From: Acidobacteriota bacterium
GTDB taxonomy: Bacteria > Acidobacteriota > Terriglobia > Acidoferrales > UBA7541
Reading direction: 5' to 3'
NCBI GenBank assembly: GCA_019239815.1
Contig: JAFAZL010000570.1
Coordinates: forward strand, 1 to 5,892
Length of the DNA: 5,892 nucleotides
Each line of letters starts with the position of its first letter. Within the stretch, counting starts at the first letter, position 1. The position numbers and the translations under genes were made by a program. The notes beneath the pieces were generated by a model, which worked only from the letters and a program-made list of their open reading frames with translations, did no database searches and was not told the DNA's origin. Below, in pieces: positions 1 to 5,745 of this stretch.

Positions 1-4
1 AACC

Positions 5-472
5 TCACCGCAAACTCTTCCGAAAAAGTATCGAACGCTCGGCGATTTCGTAACCCAGCCGCAGGTGGGCTTGCAGCGATTGCGCATTGTCGATTTGCGT
101 ATCGGAGGCCATTTCGATGCAACCTTGTGCGCGCGCCCAGTTTTCTGCGGCGGCGACGAGTTTTGCGCCGACTCCGCGCCGCCGATGCGATTCGGCGACG
201 TACCATCCTTCGATGTATCCGACCGCGCGAGCCCAATCGCAGCCATCCGCCGTAGACCGCAACCCGACTTCGACGAAGCCAACGACCTCGCCGTTTTCCT
301 CCGCGACGAAGTACACGAGCGGCATGACACCCGGCGACTCCCCCGCCAGGATCGGCACCAACTCTTCTTCGTGGTGCTCGACCGAAGAATCCGGCCACAA
401 CGCATGGCGCATTTTGCCGAGCGATTTCAGATCGCTCGGTCGGGCCCCGCGAATTTGAGCGTCAACAGTCAT
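5..472 (-). CDS. GNAT family N-acetyltransferase, AAC(6')-I-like
   Basis: Probable cytoplasmic acetyl-CoA-dependent N-acetyltransferase of 155 aa. The acetyl-CoA pyrophosphate-binding loop of GNAT motif A is seen as HRRRGVGAKL at residues 96-105, preceded by the beta strand GYIEGWYV (85-92). The rest resembles aminoglycoside 6'-N-acetyltransferases of the AAC(6')-I group: an N-terminal LWPDSS (25-30) followed by an acidic stretch HHEEE, then MASDTQIDN (121-129) and a C-terminal LRLGYEIAERSILFRKSL. Length matches that family (about 145-155 aa). The start is the ATG at 472; a longer reading frame to 568 exists but lies inside the preceding DUF2007 gene. No strong ribosome binding site is visible, and the start is only 10 bases past the preceding stop, so translational coupling is likely. 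It is the last gene of the four-gene minus-strand operon. The GNAT fold is certain; the true substrate (aminoglycoside or another amine) cannot be told from sequence. Confidence 0.9.
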   Translation of the reverse strand: MTVDAQIRGARPSDLKSLGKMRHALWPDSSVEHHEEELVPILAGESPGVMPLVYFVAEENGEVVGFVEVGLRSTADGCDWARAVGYIEGWYVAESHRRRGVGAKLVAAAENWARAQGCIEMASDTQIDNAQSLQAHLRLGYEIAERSILFRKSLR

Positions 473-482
473 CGGAAAATCA

Positions 483-731
483 CTATTCTTCGTTTGGACT
501 GAGTTCGCTTTCATTCGCGCCGCCCTGCAGAAGCGAATCGGCGACAACGGCATCATCGCCGCGAACAATCAGCTTCAATGGTCCGTGACTACGACCCTGC
601 GCTGCCATGTTTTCTCCTTCGAGAAAGCACCAAATGCCCGCTGAATCGAGAATGCCGCGAGCAACAATTGCAGATGCGAGATCGCCAAACTCGCGAACGA
701 CGATGGGAGATTCGGATTGCTGGTCAGCCAT
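483..731 (-). CDS. DUF2007 family putative signal transducing protein
   Basis: Small protein of 82 aa that fits the DUF2007 (putative prokaryotic signal transducing protein, PF09413) pattern. It has a first strand PIVVREF (9-15), a helix with AIVARGILDSAGI (21-33), a strand WCFLEGEN, and a second beta-alpha unit GPLKLIVRGDDAVVADSLL (50-68). The biochemical role of this family is not established; it is a ferredoxin-like small domain often found alone or fused to zinc ribbons. The start is the ATG at 731, two bases after the amidase stop codon, with no clear Shine-Dalgarno, which suggests coupled translation. A much longer open frame continues upstream to 1730 but is an out-of-frame, arginine-rich reading of the amidase gene. 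The C-terminal tail ESELSPNEE is acidic and probably disordered. Confidence 0.85.
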   Translation of the reverse strand: MADQQSESPIVVREFGDLASAIVARGILDSAGIWCFLEGENMAAQGRSHGPLKLIVRGDDAVVADSLLQGGANESELSPNEE

Positions 732-733
732 AG

Positions 734-1798
734 CTACTTTGATGGCGCGGAAGTAAAAATTGACTTCGGGATCATCATGTGAACGCCTTTGTTGCCGTCG
801 ACCAACTCGGTGATGTGGAGATCGGCGGCGACGCTGGCGAGTTGATAGGCGTCGTCGCGTGACAGATGCTTTTCGGTGACGAGGAAATCGACCATTTCGC
901 GGACGGCGAGCGTCGCGCTGGCGTTGAGGTCGTCGTTGAATCCCATGGTGATGTAGTGCGTCGGGGTTTCGGCGCGCGGCCACTTCAGGTGCATGTCTTT
1001 GCGCACGATGAATTGAAACGTGCCGATGAGCGAAGTCTCGATCGCGGTGATGTCGACTTCGCCGTCGCCCTGCGCGGCGTGGCCGTCGCCGACTTGAAAC
1101 AGCGCGCCGGCCGCATGAACCGGCAAATATAGTGTCGTGCCGGCGACGAGATCCTTGTTGTCCATGTTGCCGCCCATGATCCACGGCGGATTGCTGCTGA
1201 AGCGGCCGACCGCTTCGGGTGGCGCGACGCCCATGCTGCCGAAAAACGGATGCAGCGGAATGTCGATGCCCGGCGCAAAATGCGCGACGTTTCTCTGTTC
1301 GTCGAGCGGAATGATTTTCGTCTTCGAGTACGGAAAATCGTCGGGAATGTAGCCGCGACCGGGACCGAATGCGTTGTACGCATACGGAATCGCCAGCTTG
1401 ATTTTCAGAATGCGCACTTCGAGCACATCGCCCGGCTGTGCGTCCTCGATATAAATGGGTCCGGTGAGAATATGCCCGCCCGGCCCTTTGTCCGTGACTT
1501 CCGCCGTGATGTCTCGCAGCGATTGCTCCACCTGCGCTGGAGCCACACCCGCATCTTCGAGCCGCTTCGGACTCGAAGTAATCAGCGTCTGAATCTCCAC
1601 CGTATCGCCCGATTTGACGCGCAGCGCTGGCGCCGCCTTCGCATCGTAATATCCCCAAGCCACCGTCTTCGGCGTCGCCTTCAGCGTCTGCACCGTCTGC
1701 GCACCGGCGTATTGAACGCAGAATGCGCACGCGAAAAAAGCAAGCGCGAGTTTTGTCACCGATCGCAAGAGGGATTGAGCGTGAGAGCTATTGAACAC
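734..1798 (-). CDS. Exported acetamidase/formamidase family protein
   Basis: Predicted 354-aa hydrolase of the FmdA/AmdA family (PF03069), whose characterised members hydrolyse short amides such as formamide or acetamide to ammonia and the acid. Residues 1-33 form a signal peptide: a basic segment ending at K17, the hydrophobic core LALAFFACAF and an AGA cleavage motif before Q34, so the enzyme is probably periplasmic. Family hallmarks are DAQPGDVLEVRI (119-130), HPFFGSMGVAPPE (183-195), the strongly conserved GGNMDNKDL (209-217), GDGHAAQGDGE (237-247, likely metal/active-site region) and a C-terminal GNKGVHMMIPK (335-345). The start is a GTG at 1798 backed by an AGGAGA Shine-Dalgarno at 1804-1809. 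The gene overlaps the preceding ATPase by 11 bases. The actual substrate is unknown; many exported paralogues of this family are uncharacterised. Confidence 0.9.
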   Translation of the reverse strand: MFNSSHAQSLLRSVTKLALAFFACAFCVQYAGAQTVQTLKATPKTVAWGYYDAKAAPALRVKSGDTVEIQTLITSSPKRLEDAGVAPAQVEQSLRDITAEVTDKGPGGHILTGPIYIEDAQPGDVLEVRILKIKLAIPYAYNAFGPGRGYIPDDFPYSKTKIIPLDEQRNVAHFAPGIDIPLHPFFGSMGVAPPEAVGRFSSNPPWIMGGNMDNKDLVAGTTLYLPVHAAGALFQVGDGHAAQGDGEVDITAIETSLIGTFQFIVRKDMHLKWPRAETPTHYITMGFNDDLNASATLAVREMVDFLVTEKHLSRDDAYQLASVAADLHITELVDGNKGVHMMIPKSIFTSAPSK

Positions 1799-2882
1799 GC
1801 GTTTCTCCTGAATGCATTTGTAGCCTTACCCGATCAATTCCCGAATGTTTCTCGATTCGCTCGGCCAGCGCTTGCGAGTGCGTGGTGATCCAAAGCTGTG
1901 TGTCCCGCGAAGCGCGCACAATCAATTGTGCGAGCGGCTCGATCAAATCGGGATGCAAGCTCGTCTCCGGTTCATTGAGAGCGAGCAAAGACGGCGGTCG
2001 CGGACTCAGCAGTGCAGCGCATAGACAAAGATATCTAAGCTGTCCGTCAGAGAGTTCGCGCGCGTCGAGCGGACGCAATATACCGGGAATTTGCAGTTTG
2101 AGCTGAAAAATGGTGTCGGCCCCTTCGATGCCAAGCGTGGCGCCTCCGAAAGCATTTGAGATAGAGTCGCGCAACGCTTCACTATCTCCAATCTCGAGAA
2201 TCGTTTGCAGGGCGGCCGCTAAATCCGAGCCGTCTTGGCTGAGCACCGGGGTTTGCACACCGATCTGCGGTTGCCGAAGCGGCGAACCCGCGTCGGTACG
2301 AAACTGATGATAAAAGCGCCAGCCCAATACTCTTCCGCGAAGATGAGAAATTTCCGGATAAAGGTGCGGGTCGATGATTTGCGACAACACCGACTCGTGC
2401 TTCGAGATTTTAAACGGGTAAGTGACCATGCTGCCTTCCGCATTGCGGAGCCAGGCAGTCGGTTCGTCGCGCTTGAGCATGAGCGTCCGTTCGCTGCCGC
2501 CCGTTGGCCAGATTCGTTCTTCCTTCACGCGAGGATCGAGACCAAACATCGTGCCTAGCGCGAGTTCGTTCAACGCCGGCAATCCAAGCTGCAACTCATA
2601 CGTGTAGTCGTCTTCCTCAAAGCCGAGAACAACGCGTTTCGGCGGCTTTTTTCGTGTGTAGCGAATACCTTCGGGTCCCGCCCAGAAAACGCTGGGAGTT
2701 CCACCTTCTTCTGCGATTGCGCGAGCGAGCCGCCCTTCCACCGCGCGCCCAATCAACACGAGCGAATTGTAGAGATTGGATTTCCCACAGCCGTTCGGTC
2801 CGGTGAGAACGTTGATCGCTTTCAGCTCGATACGTAGTTTCTTTATCGAGCGATACCCTTCGATGTGAATATTGCGAATCAT
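1788..2882 (-). CDS. COG4637-type solitary AAA ATPase (SMC/RecF-like)
   Basis: Predicted 364-aa cytoplasmic ATPase with the split ABC-type nucleotide-binding domain of SMC/RecF-like proteins (AAA_21-type). Visible motifs in order: N-terminal IHIEGYRSIKKL (5-16), Walker A GPNGCGKS (28-35), an internal insert of roughly 60-270 with little coiled coil, ABC signature ELSDGQ (276-281), Walker B SLLALNEPE (298-306) with catalytic Glu304 followed by the D-loop region TSLHPDL, and a switch histidine in TTHSQAL (H335). Asn303 sits where Asp is usual; from memory this LNEPE form is normal for the COG4637 subgroup. No TOPRIM or nuclease domain follows, unlike OLD-family proteins. The ATG at 2882 puts the typical first strand at the N terminus; its ribosome binding site is weak. 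It is the first gene of the four-gene operon. The biological role of this family is unknown. Confidence 0.9.
   Translation of the reverse strand: MIRNIHIEGYRSIKKLRIELKAINVLTGPNGCGKSNLYNSLVLIGRAVEGRLARAIAEEGGTPSVFWAGPEGIRYTRKKPPKRVVLGFEEDDYTYELQLGLPALNELALGTMFGLDPRVKEERIWPTGGSERTLMLKRDEPTAWLRNAEGSMVTYPFKISKHESVLSQIIDPHLYPEISHLRGRVLGWRFYHQFRTDAGSPLRQPQIGVQTPVLSQDGSDLAAALQTILEIGDSEALRDSISNAFGGATLGIEGADTIFQLKLQIPGILRPLDARELSDGQLRYLCLCAALLSPRPPSLLALNEPETSLHPDLIEPLAQLIVRASRDTQLWITTHSQALAERIEKHSGIDRVRLQMHSGETRVQ
1804..1809 (-). promoter_or_regulatory. Ribosome binding site of the amidase gene
   Basis: On the minus strand the sequence reads AGGAGA followed by five bases and a GTG start codon. It lies inside the last codons of the ATPase gene. 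It decides the GTG at 1798 as the start, which also gives a well-formed signal peptide. Confidence 0.75.
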
Positions 2883-2918
2883 TTCTGTCGTGCGCCAATG
2901 TGACGATTGTGCCGAGAT

Positions 2919-2943
2919 GGGGCGCAGCGTGCTGCGCCCCTAC
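2919..2943 (-). repeat. GTAG-headed REP-like palindrome
   Basis: The arms GGGGCGCAGC (2919-2928) and GCTGCGCCCC (2931-2940) are perfect inverted copies; as a hairpin this gives nine pairs with a CGTG loop. On the minus strand the element begins GTAG at 2943, right at the foot of the stem, which is the layout of REP elements served by REP-associated tyrosine transposases. No T-run follows on the minus strand, so it is a poor intrinsic terminator. It fills the gap between fumC and the ATPase gene and may instead protect the fumC message 3' end. Confidence 0.6.
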
Positions 2944-2958
2944 AACATCGTGCCTATA

Positions 2959-4371
2959 TCACGGGTGGGTCATGTCTTCGGGCTTGACGAGGGCGTCGAA
3001 GTCTTCGGCGGAGATCAGGCCGAGGTCGAGGGCGGCTTCGCGCAGGGTGCGGTGGCTGTGGTGGGCGGCTTTGGCGACTTTGGCAGCGTTGTCGTAGCCG
3101 ATCTTTGGTGCCAAGGCGGTGACCAGCATCAGCGAGTTGTGGACGTAGTGGCCGATCTTGGAGCGATCGACTTCGATGCCGACGATGCAGTGATCGACGA
3201 AGCTGTTGCAGGCGTCGGCGAGAAGCTCAACGGACTGCAAGTAGTTAAAAATCATCACGGGCTTGAAAACGTTGAGCTCGAAATTTCCTTGCGAGCCGGC
3301 GAAGCCGATCGCCGCATCGTTGCCCATCACCTGCACGGCGACCATGGTGACGGCTTCGCACTGCGTGGGATTCACTTTGCCGGGCATGATCGACGAGCCG
3401 GGCTCGTTTTCGGGAAGAATCAATTCGCCCAAGCCGCAGCGCGGGCCGGACGCGAGCCAGCGAATGTCGTTGGCGATTTTCATCAGCGATGCCGCGAGCG
3501 TTTTTAGTGCGCCGCTGGCGAAGACGACTTCGTCATGCGAAGCGAGACTGGCGAATTTGTTGGGATGCGAGCGGAACGGCAGGCCGGTGAGCTCGGCGAT
3601 TTTCTGCGCGGCGCGCTCGGCGAATTCGGGATGCGCGTTCAGGCCAGTGCCGACGGCGGTGCCGCCGATCGCGAGATCGTAGAGTCCATCGAGCGCGACC
3701 GCGACGCGCGCGCCATCGCGATCGAGCTGCGCGACCCAGCCGGAAAATTCCTGCCCGACGGTGAGCGGCGTCGCGTCCTGCAAATGCGTGCGGCCGATCT
3801 TGACGATGTCGGCGAACTCTTTCGCTTTGACCTGGATGGCGTCGCGAATTCTGGCGATGGCGGGCAAGAGAATGCGCGCAGTCTCGGTGGCGGCGGCGAT
3901 GTGCATCGCTGCGGGAAACGTGTCGTTGGAGGACTGCGACATATTTACGTCGTCGTTCGGGTGAACGGGCTTTTTGCTGCCCATTTTGCCGCCGGCGATT
4001 TCGATGGCGCGATTCGAGATCACCTCGTTGACGTTCATGTTGGTCTGCGTGCCGCTACCGGTCTGGTAGATGCGCAACGGGAAATGATCGTTGAGCTTGC
4101 CGGAAATGACTTCATCGGCCGCGCGAGTGATCAGCGATGCTTTTTCGGCGGAGAGCTTGCCTAAATCTTGGTTTACGAGCGCGGCGGCTTTTTTAAGGAT
4201 GCCGAAGGAACGGATGAGCTCGGGAGGCATGGTGTCTTTGCCGATGTCGAAGTGGATGAGCGAGCGGGCGGTTTGCGCGCCGTAGTAGCGGTCGGTTGGG
4301 ACTTCGATCTGGCCCATCGAGTCGGACTCGGTACGAGTCGGGCCTGAGTGGACGACAGTAACGTTGGACAT
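2959..4371 (-). CDS. fumC: Class II fumarate hydratase
   Basis: Fumarase C, the iron-independent homotetrameric enzyme that interconverts fumarate and L-malate in the citric acid cycle in the cytoplasm. The protein is 470 aa, matching the family (about 460-470). Visible motifs are [13 protein letters not shown] (104-116), SQSSNDTFP (145-153), [10 protein letters not shown] (193-202) with the likely catalytic His196, and the superfamily signature [10 protein letters not shown] (325-334) whose first serine (S326) is the expected catalytic base on the mobile loop. The N-terminal [15 protein letters not shown] is also typical and separates it from argininosuccinate lyase and aspartase. The ATG at 4371 is chosen because AGGAG lies five bases upstream; the open frame runs on to 4620 but that extension has no fumarase homology that I recognise. 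Transcription probably comes from the promoter at 4675-4703, leaving a long leader. Confidence 0.97.
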   Translation of the reverse strand: MSNVTVVHSGPTRTESDSMGQIEVPTDRYYGAQTARSLIHFDIGKDTMPPELIRSFGILKKAAALVNQDLGKLSAEKASLITRAADEVISGKLNDHFPLRIYQTGSGTQTNMNVNEVISNRAIEIAGGKMGSKKPVHPNDDVNMSQSSNDTFPAAMHIAAATETARILLPAIARIRDAIQVKAKEFADIVKIGRTHLQDATPLTVGQEFSGWVAQLDRDGARVAVALDGLYDLAIGGTAVGTGLNAHPEFAERAAQKIAELTGLPFRSHPNKFASLASHDEVVFASGALKTLAASLMKIANDIRWLASGPRCGLGELILPENEPGSSIMPGKVNPTQCEAVTMVAVQVMGNDAAIGFAGSQGNFELNVFKPVMIFNYLQSVELLADACNSFVDHCIVGIEVDRSKIGHYVHNSLMLVTALAPKIGYDNAAKVAKAAHHSHRTLREAALDLGLISAEDFDALVKPEDMTHP

Positions 4372-4376
4372 ACAAG

Positions 4377-4381
4377 CTCCT
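4377..4381 (-). promoter_or_regulatory. Ribosome binding site of fumC
   Basis: The minus strand reads AGGAG, then five bases, then the ATG at 4371. This fixes the fumC start and rules out the 83-residue N-terminal extension that the open frame would otherwise allow. Confidence 0.8.
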
Positions 4382-4437
4382 GGGGTAGTGGATGCAGCGC
4401 GAAGTTTAGCAGGGAGAACGGGTTGGCGTAAGCGCGG

Positions 4438-4451
4438 GTGCGCCGGCGCAC
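4438..4451. repeat. Perfect 14-bp palindrome in fumC leader
   Basis: GTGCGCCGGCGCAC is its own reverse complement and lies 66 bases upstream of the fumC start codon. It could be a protein-binding site, but in GC-rich DNA such a palindrome may also arise by chance. No known operator consensus is recognised. Confidence 0.4.
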
Positions 4452-4480
4452 TACGGATCAATTCCATCTTGGGATGGTTT

Positions 4481-4492
4481 GGGGTATACCCC
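4481..4492. repeat. Perfect 12-bp palindrome GGGGTATACCCC
   Basis: A self-complementary 12-mer about 110 bases upstream of fumC and within its predicted leader. Its AT core flanked by G and C runs makes it look like a dimeric regulator site, but no named regulator is recognised. Confidence 0.4.
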
Positions 4493-4613
4493 CGGTGTTT
4501 TTCCAAGAGTGTGGAGGTGATTGAAAGGATGGGAGTTGCAGATGTATGGAAAACGGGAGTGCGCAAGGCTATGAAAGTGTGGGGGTTGCGGCGCATCGTG
4601 GTTCGAAAATGTG

Positions 4614-4628
4614 TTCCCAAAATGGGAA
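4614..4628 (-). repeat. Hairpin 2 of the fumC leader
   Basis: TTCCCA (4614-4619) and TGGGAA (4623-4628) are inverted copies around three bases. It abuts the larger hairpin at 4629-4653 without a gap. In the predicted fumC leader the two would stack one after the other. No U-run follows, so it is not an obvious terminator. Confidence 0.5.
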
Positions 4629-4653
4629 AGGGCGCCGGGTTTACCGGCGCCCT
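4629..4653 (-). repeat. Hairpin 1 of the fumC leader
   Basis: AGGGCGCCGG (4629-4638) and CCGGCGCCCT (4644-4653) form a perfect ten-pair stem around a five-base loop. On the minus strand it starts about 15 bases after the predicted transcription start, so it would be a 5'-terminal structure of the fumC message or of a short leader RNA. The T-run after it on either strand is poor (TTCCCATTTT on the minus strand), so termination would be weak at most. Confidence 0.6.
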
Positions 4654-4674
4654 CCCTTGATTACATACAAAGAT

Positions 4675-4703
4675 AGATTACCATAAGGGTACTGCGAAGT
4701 CAA
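4675..4703 (-). promoter_or_regulatory. Sigma70-type promoter facing fumC
   Basis: On the minus strand a -35 box TTGACT (4703-4698) is followed after exactly 17 bases by a -10 box TAATCT (4680-4675). Five and four or five bases of the two boxes match the consensus and the spacing is ideal. The start would be near 4668, giving fumC a leader of about 300 bases. It is the best promoter candidate in the divergent region. Confidence 0.6.
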
Positions 4704-4742
4704 GAGCAGAAATCAGATCGAAAGACCGACGATTCGAAACCC

Positions 4743-4770
4743 TTGAAAAATATCCCAGTTCAGGGATAAT
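4743..4770 (+). promoter_or_regulatory. Candidate promoter at higB, conflicting with its start
   Basis: TTGAAA (4743-4748) and GATAAT (4765-4770) resemble -35 and -10 boxes with 16 bases between. The start of transcription would then fall near 4777, just past the ATG at 4773, so this promoter could not express the gene as annotated. No in-frame start follows until a TTG near 4839, which would remove the first strand of the toxin. Either the match is fortuitous or the true promoter is further upstream. Confidence 0.25.
4751..4768. promoter_or_regulatory. Inverted repeat, likely HigA operator
   Basis: TATCCC and GGGATA are perfect inverted arms separated by six bases, ending four bases before the higB start codon. 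The right arm contains the AGGGA (4762-4766) that serves as the best Shine-Dalgarno for higB. HTH antitoxins of this family commonly repress their own operon from such a site, so binding here could block expression directly. The link to HigA is inferred from position only. Confidence 0.5.
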
Positions 4771-4772
4771 AT

Positions 4773-5156
4773 ATGACGAGAACCGTTCGAGCGCCGGGAG
4801 AGAAGCCACTCATCTGGACAGGCTCGTCCAAAGAAGATTTGCTAGGCTTTCCAGACGCCGTACGGAGAGGCATCGGCCGGGCGTTGAGCGTCGCACAGTT
4901 TGGCGGAAAGCATCCAAGTGCCAAACCGTGGAAAGGTGAAGGGCCTGGAGTTCTCGAAGTTGTTGAGGACCATCGCGGCGATGCCTATCGCGCGGTGTAT
5001 ACGGTCCGATTTGCTCGAGCAGTCTATGTGTTGCACACGTTTCAAAAGAAATCGACGCACGGAATCAGTACGCCTCAGCGAGACAGGGATCTGATCACGC
5101 GGCGACTGAAGGCGGCTCAAGAGGAATATGAGGGGCTCTGTGGCAAAGACTACTAA
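4773..5156 (+). CDS. higB: HigB/RelE-like toxin (COG4679, phage-derived Gp49-like)
   Basis: Predicted 127-aa toxin of the RelE/ParE superfamily; HigB-type members are ribosome-dependent mRNA endonucleases that halt translation when free of antitoxin. Recognisable parts are the first strand KPLIWTGSSKEDLLGFP (11-27), the helix AVRRGIGRALSVAQFG (29-44), a central KPWKG then VLEVVEDHRGDAYRAVYTVRF (60-80) and the hallmark YVLHTFQKKSTHGISTP (85-101) followed by a helical DRDLITRRLKAAQEEY. The basic residues in QKKSTHGI and Arg73 are where active-site residues are expected in this family. The ATG at 4773 has AGGGA six bases upstream; it leaves about ten extra N-terminal residues compared with typical members, but no other start is available. 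It is followed by the antitoxin gene, the usual toxin-first order of hig loci. No truncation is seen, so it is probably functional. Confidence 0.88.
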   Translation: MTRTVRAPGEKPLIWTGSSKEDLLGFPDAVRRGIGRALSVAQFGGKHPSAKPWKGEGPGVLEVVEDHRGDAYRAVYTVRFARAVYVLHTFQKKSTHGISTPQRDRDLITRRLKAAQEEYEGLCGKDY

Positions 5157-5475
5157 GGTGACGATGAGTCGAAGTTCCGGAAATGTGTTCGCGGACTTGA
5201 AGTTGCCTAACGCTGAGGAGGAGAAGACCAAGGTGTGGCTTGCGGTCACGATCAACAAGATTCTCAAAGACAAGGGACTGCGCCAGGAAGCTGCCGCGAA
5301 GCTCCTTGACCTGAATCAGCCCAAGATTTCTGCACTGGCAAACTATCAGTTAGACGGCTTTTCAGTTGAGCGGTTACTGCGCTTCCTCAACGCACTGGAT
5401 CGGGACATCGAAATTGTGATTCGCCGAAAGAGTAAGTCCAAAGGTCCGGGTACGATCCTGGTAACTGCGGCGTAA
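5140..5475 (+). CDS. higA: HigA-like XRE-family antitoxin
   Basis: Predicted 111-aa DNA-binding antitoxin that should neutralise the upstream toxin and repress the operon. It has the N-terminal SSGNVFADLKLPNAEEE (12-28) typical of these proteins, then a helix-turn-helix around residues 45-70 (LRQEAAAKLLDLNQPKISAL) and a C-terminal FSVERLLRFLNALDRDIEIVIRRK. The best start is the GTG at 5140, with GAGGGG four bases upstream, giving the N terminus MAKTTKVT that I recall for relatives. Alternatives are the ATG at 5128 (ribosome site too close) and the ATG at 5164 (TAAGGTGA just upstream). With the GTG it overlaps the toxin gene by 17 bases, implying coupled translation. Confidence 0.88.
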   Translation: MAKTTKVTMSRSSGNVFADLKLPNAEEEKTKVWLAVTINKILKDKGLRQEAAAKLLDLNQPKISALANYQLDGFSVERLLRFLNALDRDIEIVIRRKSKSKGPGTILVTAA

Positions 5476-5502
5476 ACGGACAAACCGCCCTTCCCATAAA
5501 GA

Positions 5503-5525
5503 CGCCGGCAGGATGCCGGCGCTAC
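5503..5525 (-). repeat. Second GTAG-headed REP-like palindrome
   Basis: CGCCGGCA (5503-5510) and TGCCGGCG (5514-5521) form an eight-pair hairpin with a three-base loop. On the minus strand it is introduced by GTAG (5525-5522). The stem sequence differs from the element at 2919-2943 but the design is the same. It lies 27 bases past the higA stop codon and has no T-run on the plus strand, so it is a poor terminator for higBA. Confidence 0.55.
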
Positions 5526-5533
5526 CAAATGAA

Positions 5534-5559
5534 AAAGGCCGCCAGAGATGGCGGCCTTT
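5534..5559. terminator. Bidirectional intrinsic terminator between 16S rRNA and higBA
   Basis: AAAGGCCGCCA (5534-5544) and TGGCGGCCTTT (5549-5559) form a perfect eleven-pair stem closed by GAGA, a GNRA tetraloop read on the plus strand. Read on the minus strand the stem runs into TTTTTC, a good U-tract; read on the plus strand it has only TTT before GAAATTC. It therefore best serves the minus-strand 16S transcript and may also stop higBA transcription. Confidence 0.8.
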
Positions 5560-5707
5560 GAAATTCTGATGATCCGATACGATTTGTATTTTGCTCTTTG
5601 AGCCGATGCGATCTGACAGAATCCGTCCAACTCGCGGCGCTCCGGAAGGAGAGCAGCGCTGAGTATCGAACGTGCCTGCTGAGCCCGTGAGAGCTCAAGA
5701 GGCATTG

Positions 5708-5745
5708 CGTGGCATGACTCGCACACCATAGCGAGTTGAGCCACG
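5708..5745 (-). other. Imperfect hairpin in the 16S rRNA trailer
   Basis: CGTGGC plus ACTCGC (5708-5722, with ATG between) pairs with GCGAGT plus GCCACG (5731-5745, with TGA between). This gives two six-pair helices around a three-by-three internal loop and an eight-base apical loop. It begins about ten bases after the mature 16S 3' end. It may take part in 3'-end processing of the precursor. Confidence 0.55.

Larger units (their letters stand above)
4372..4772. other. Divergent regulatory region fumC / higB
   Basis: This 401-base stretch holds no convincing gene. Moving from fumC outward it contains the fumC ribosome binding site, two perfect palindromes (4438-4451 and 4481-4492), two abutting hairpins (4614-4653), the fumC-facing promoter (4675-4703) and the inverted repeat in front of higB (4751-4768). 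The stretch 4500-4610 shows nothing I can name. Small open frames here lack ribosome binding sites and recognisable products. Confidence 0.6.

Noticed and set aside
736..1730. Long open frame upstream of the DUF2007 gene on the minus strand
   Set aside because: It is an arginine- and serine-rich reading of the amidase gene in another frame. Only its last 82 codons from the ATG at 731 give a recognisable protein.
2919..2940. Intrinsic terminator for fumC
   Set aside because: The hairpin is strong but the minus strand after it reads ATCTCGGC with no T-run, so a REP-like element is the better description.
2872..4164. Plus-strand open frames opposite fumC (2872-3507, 3535-4164)
   Set aside because: They are antisense to a certain fumC gene, have no recognisable domains and reflect GC-rich codon structure.
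4372..4620. 83-residue N-terminal extension of fumarase
   Set aside because: The frame is open but the segment has no fumarase similarity, the ATG at 4371 has a good ribosome binding site, and the region carries palindromes and hairpins instead.
4842..5273. 143-codon minus-strand frame across higBA
   Set aside because: It lies antisense to two recognisable genes and has no ribosome binding site or known domain.
5346..5744. 132-codon minus-strand frame just after the 16S gene
   Set aside because: It runs through the 16S trailer hairpin, the terminator, the palindrome and into the antisense of higA. The translation shows no domain.
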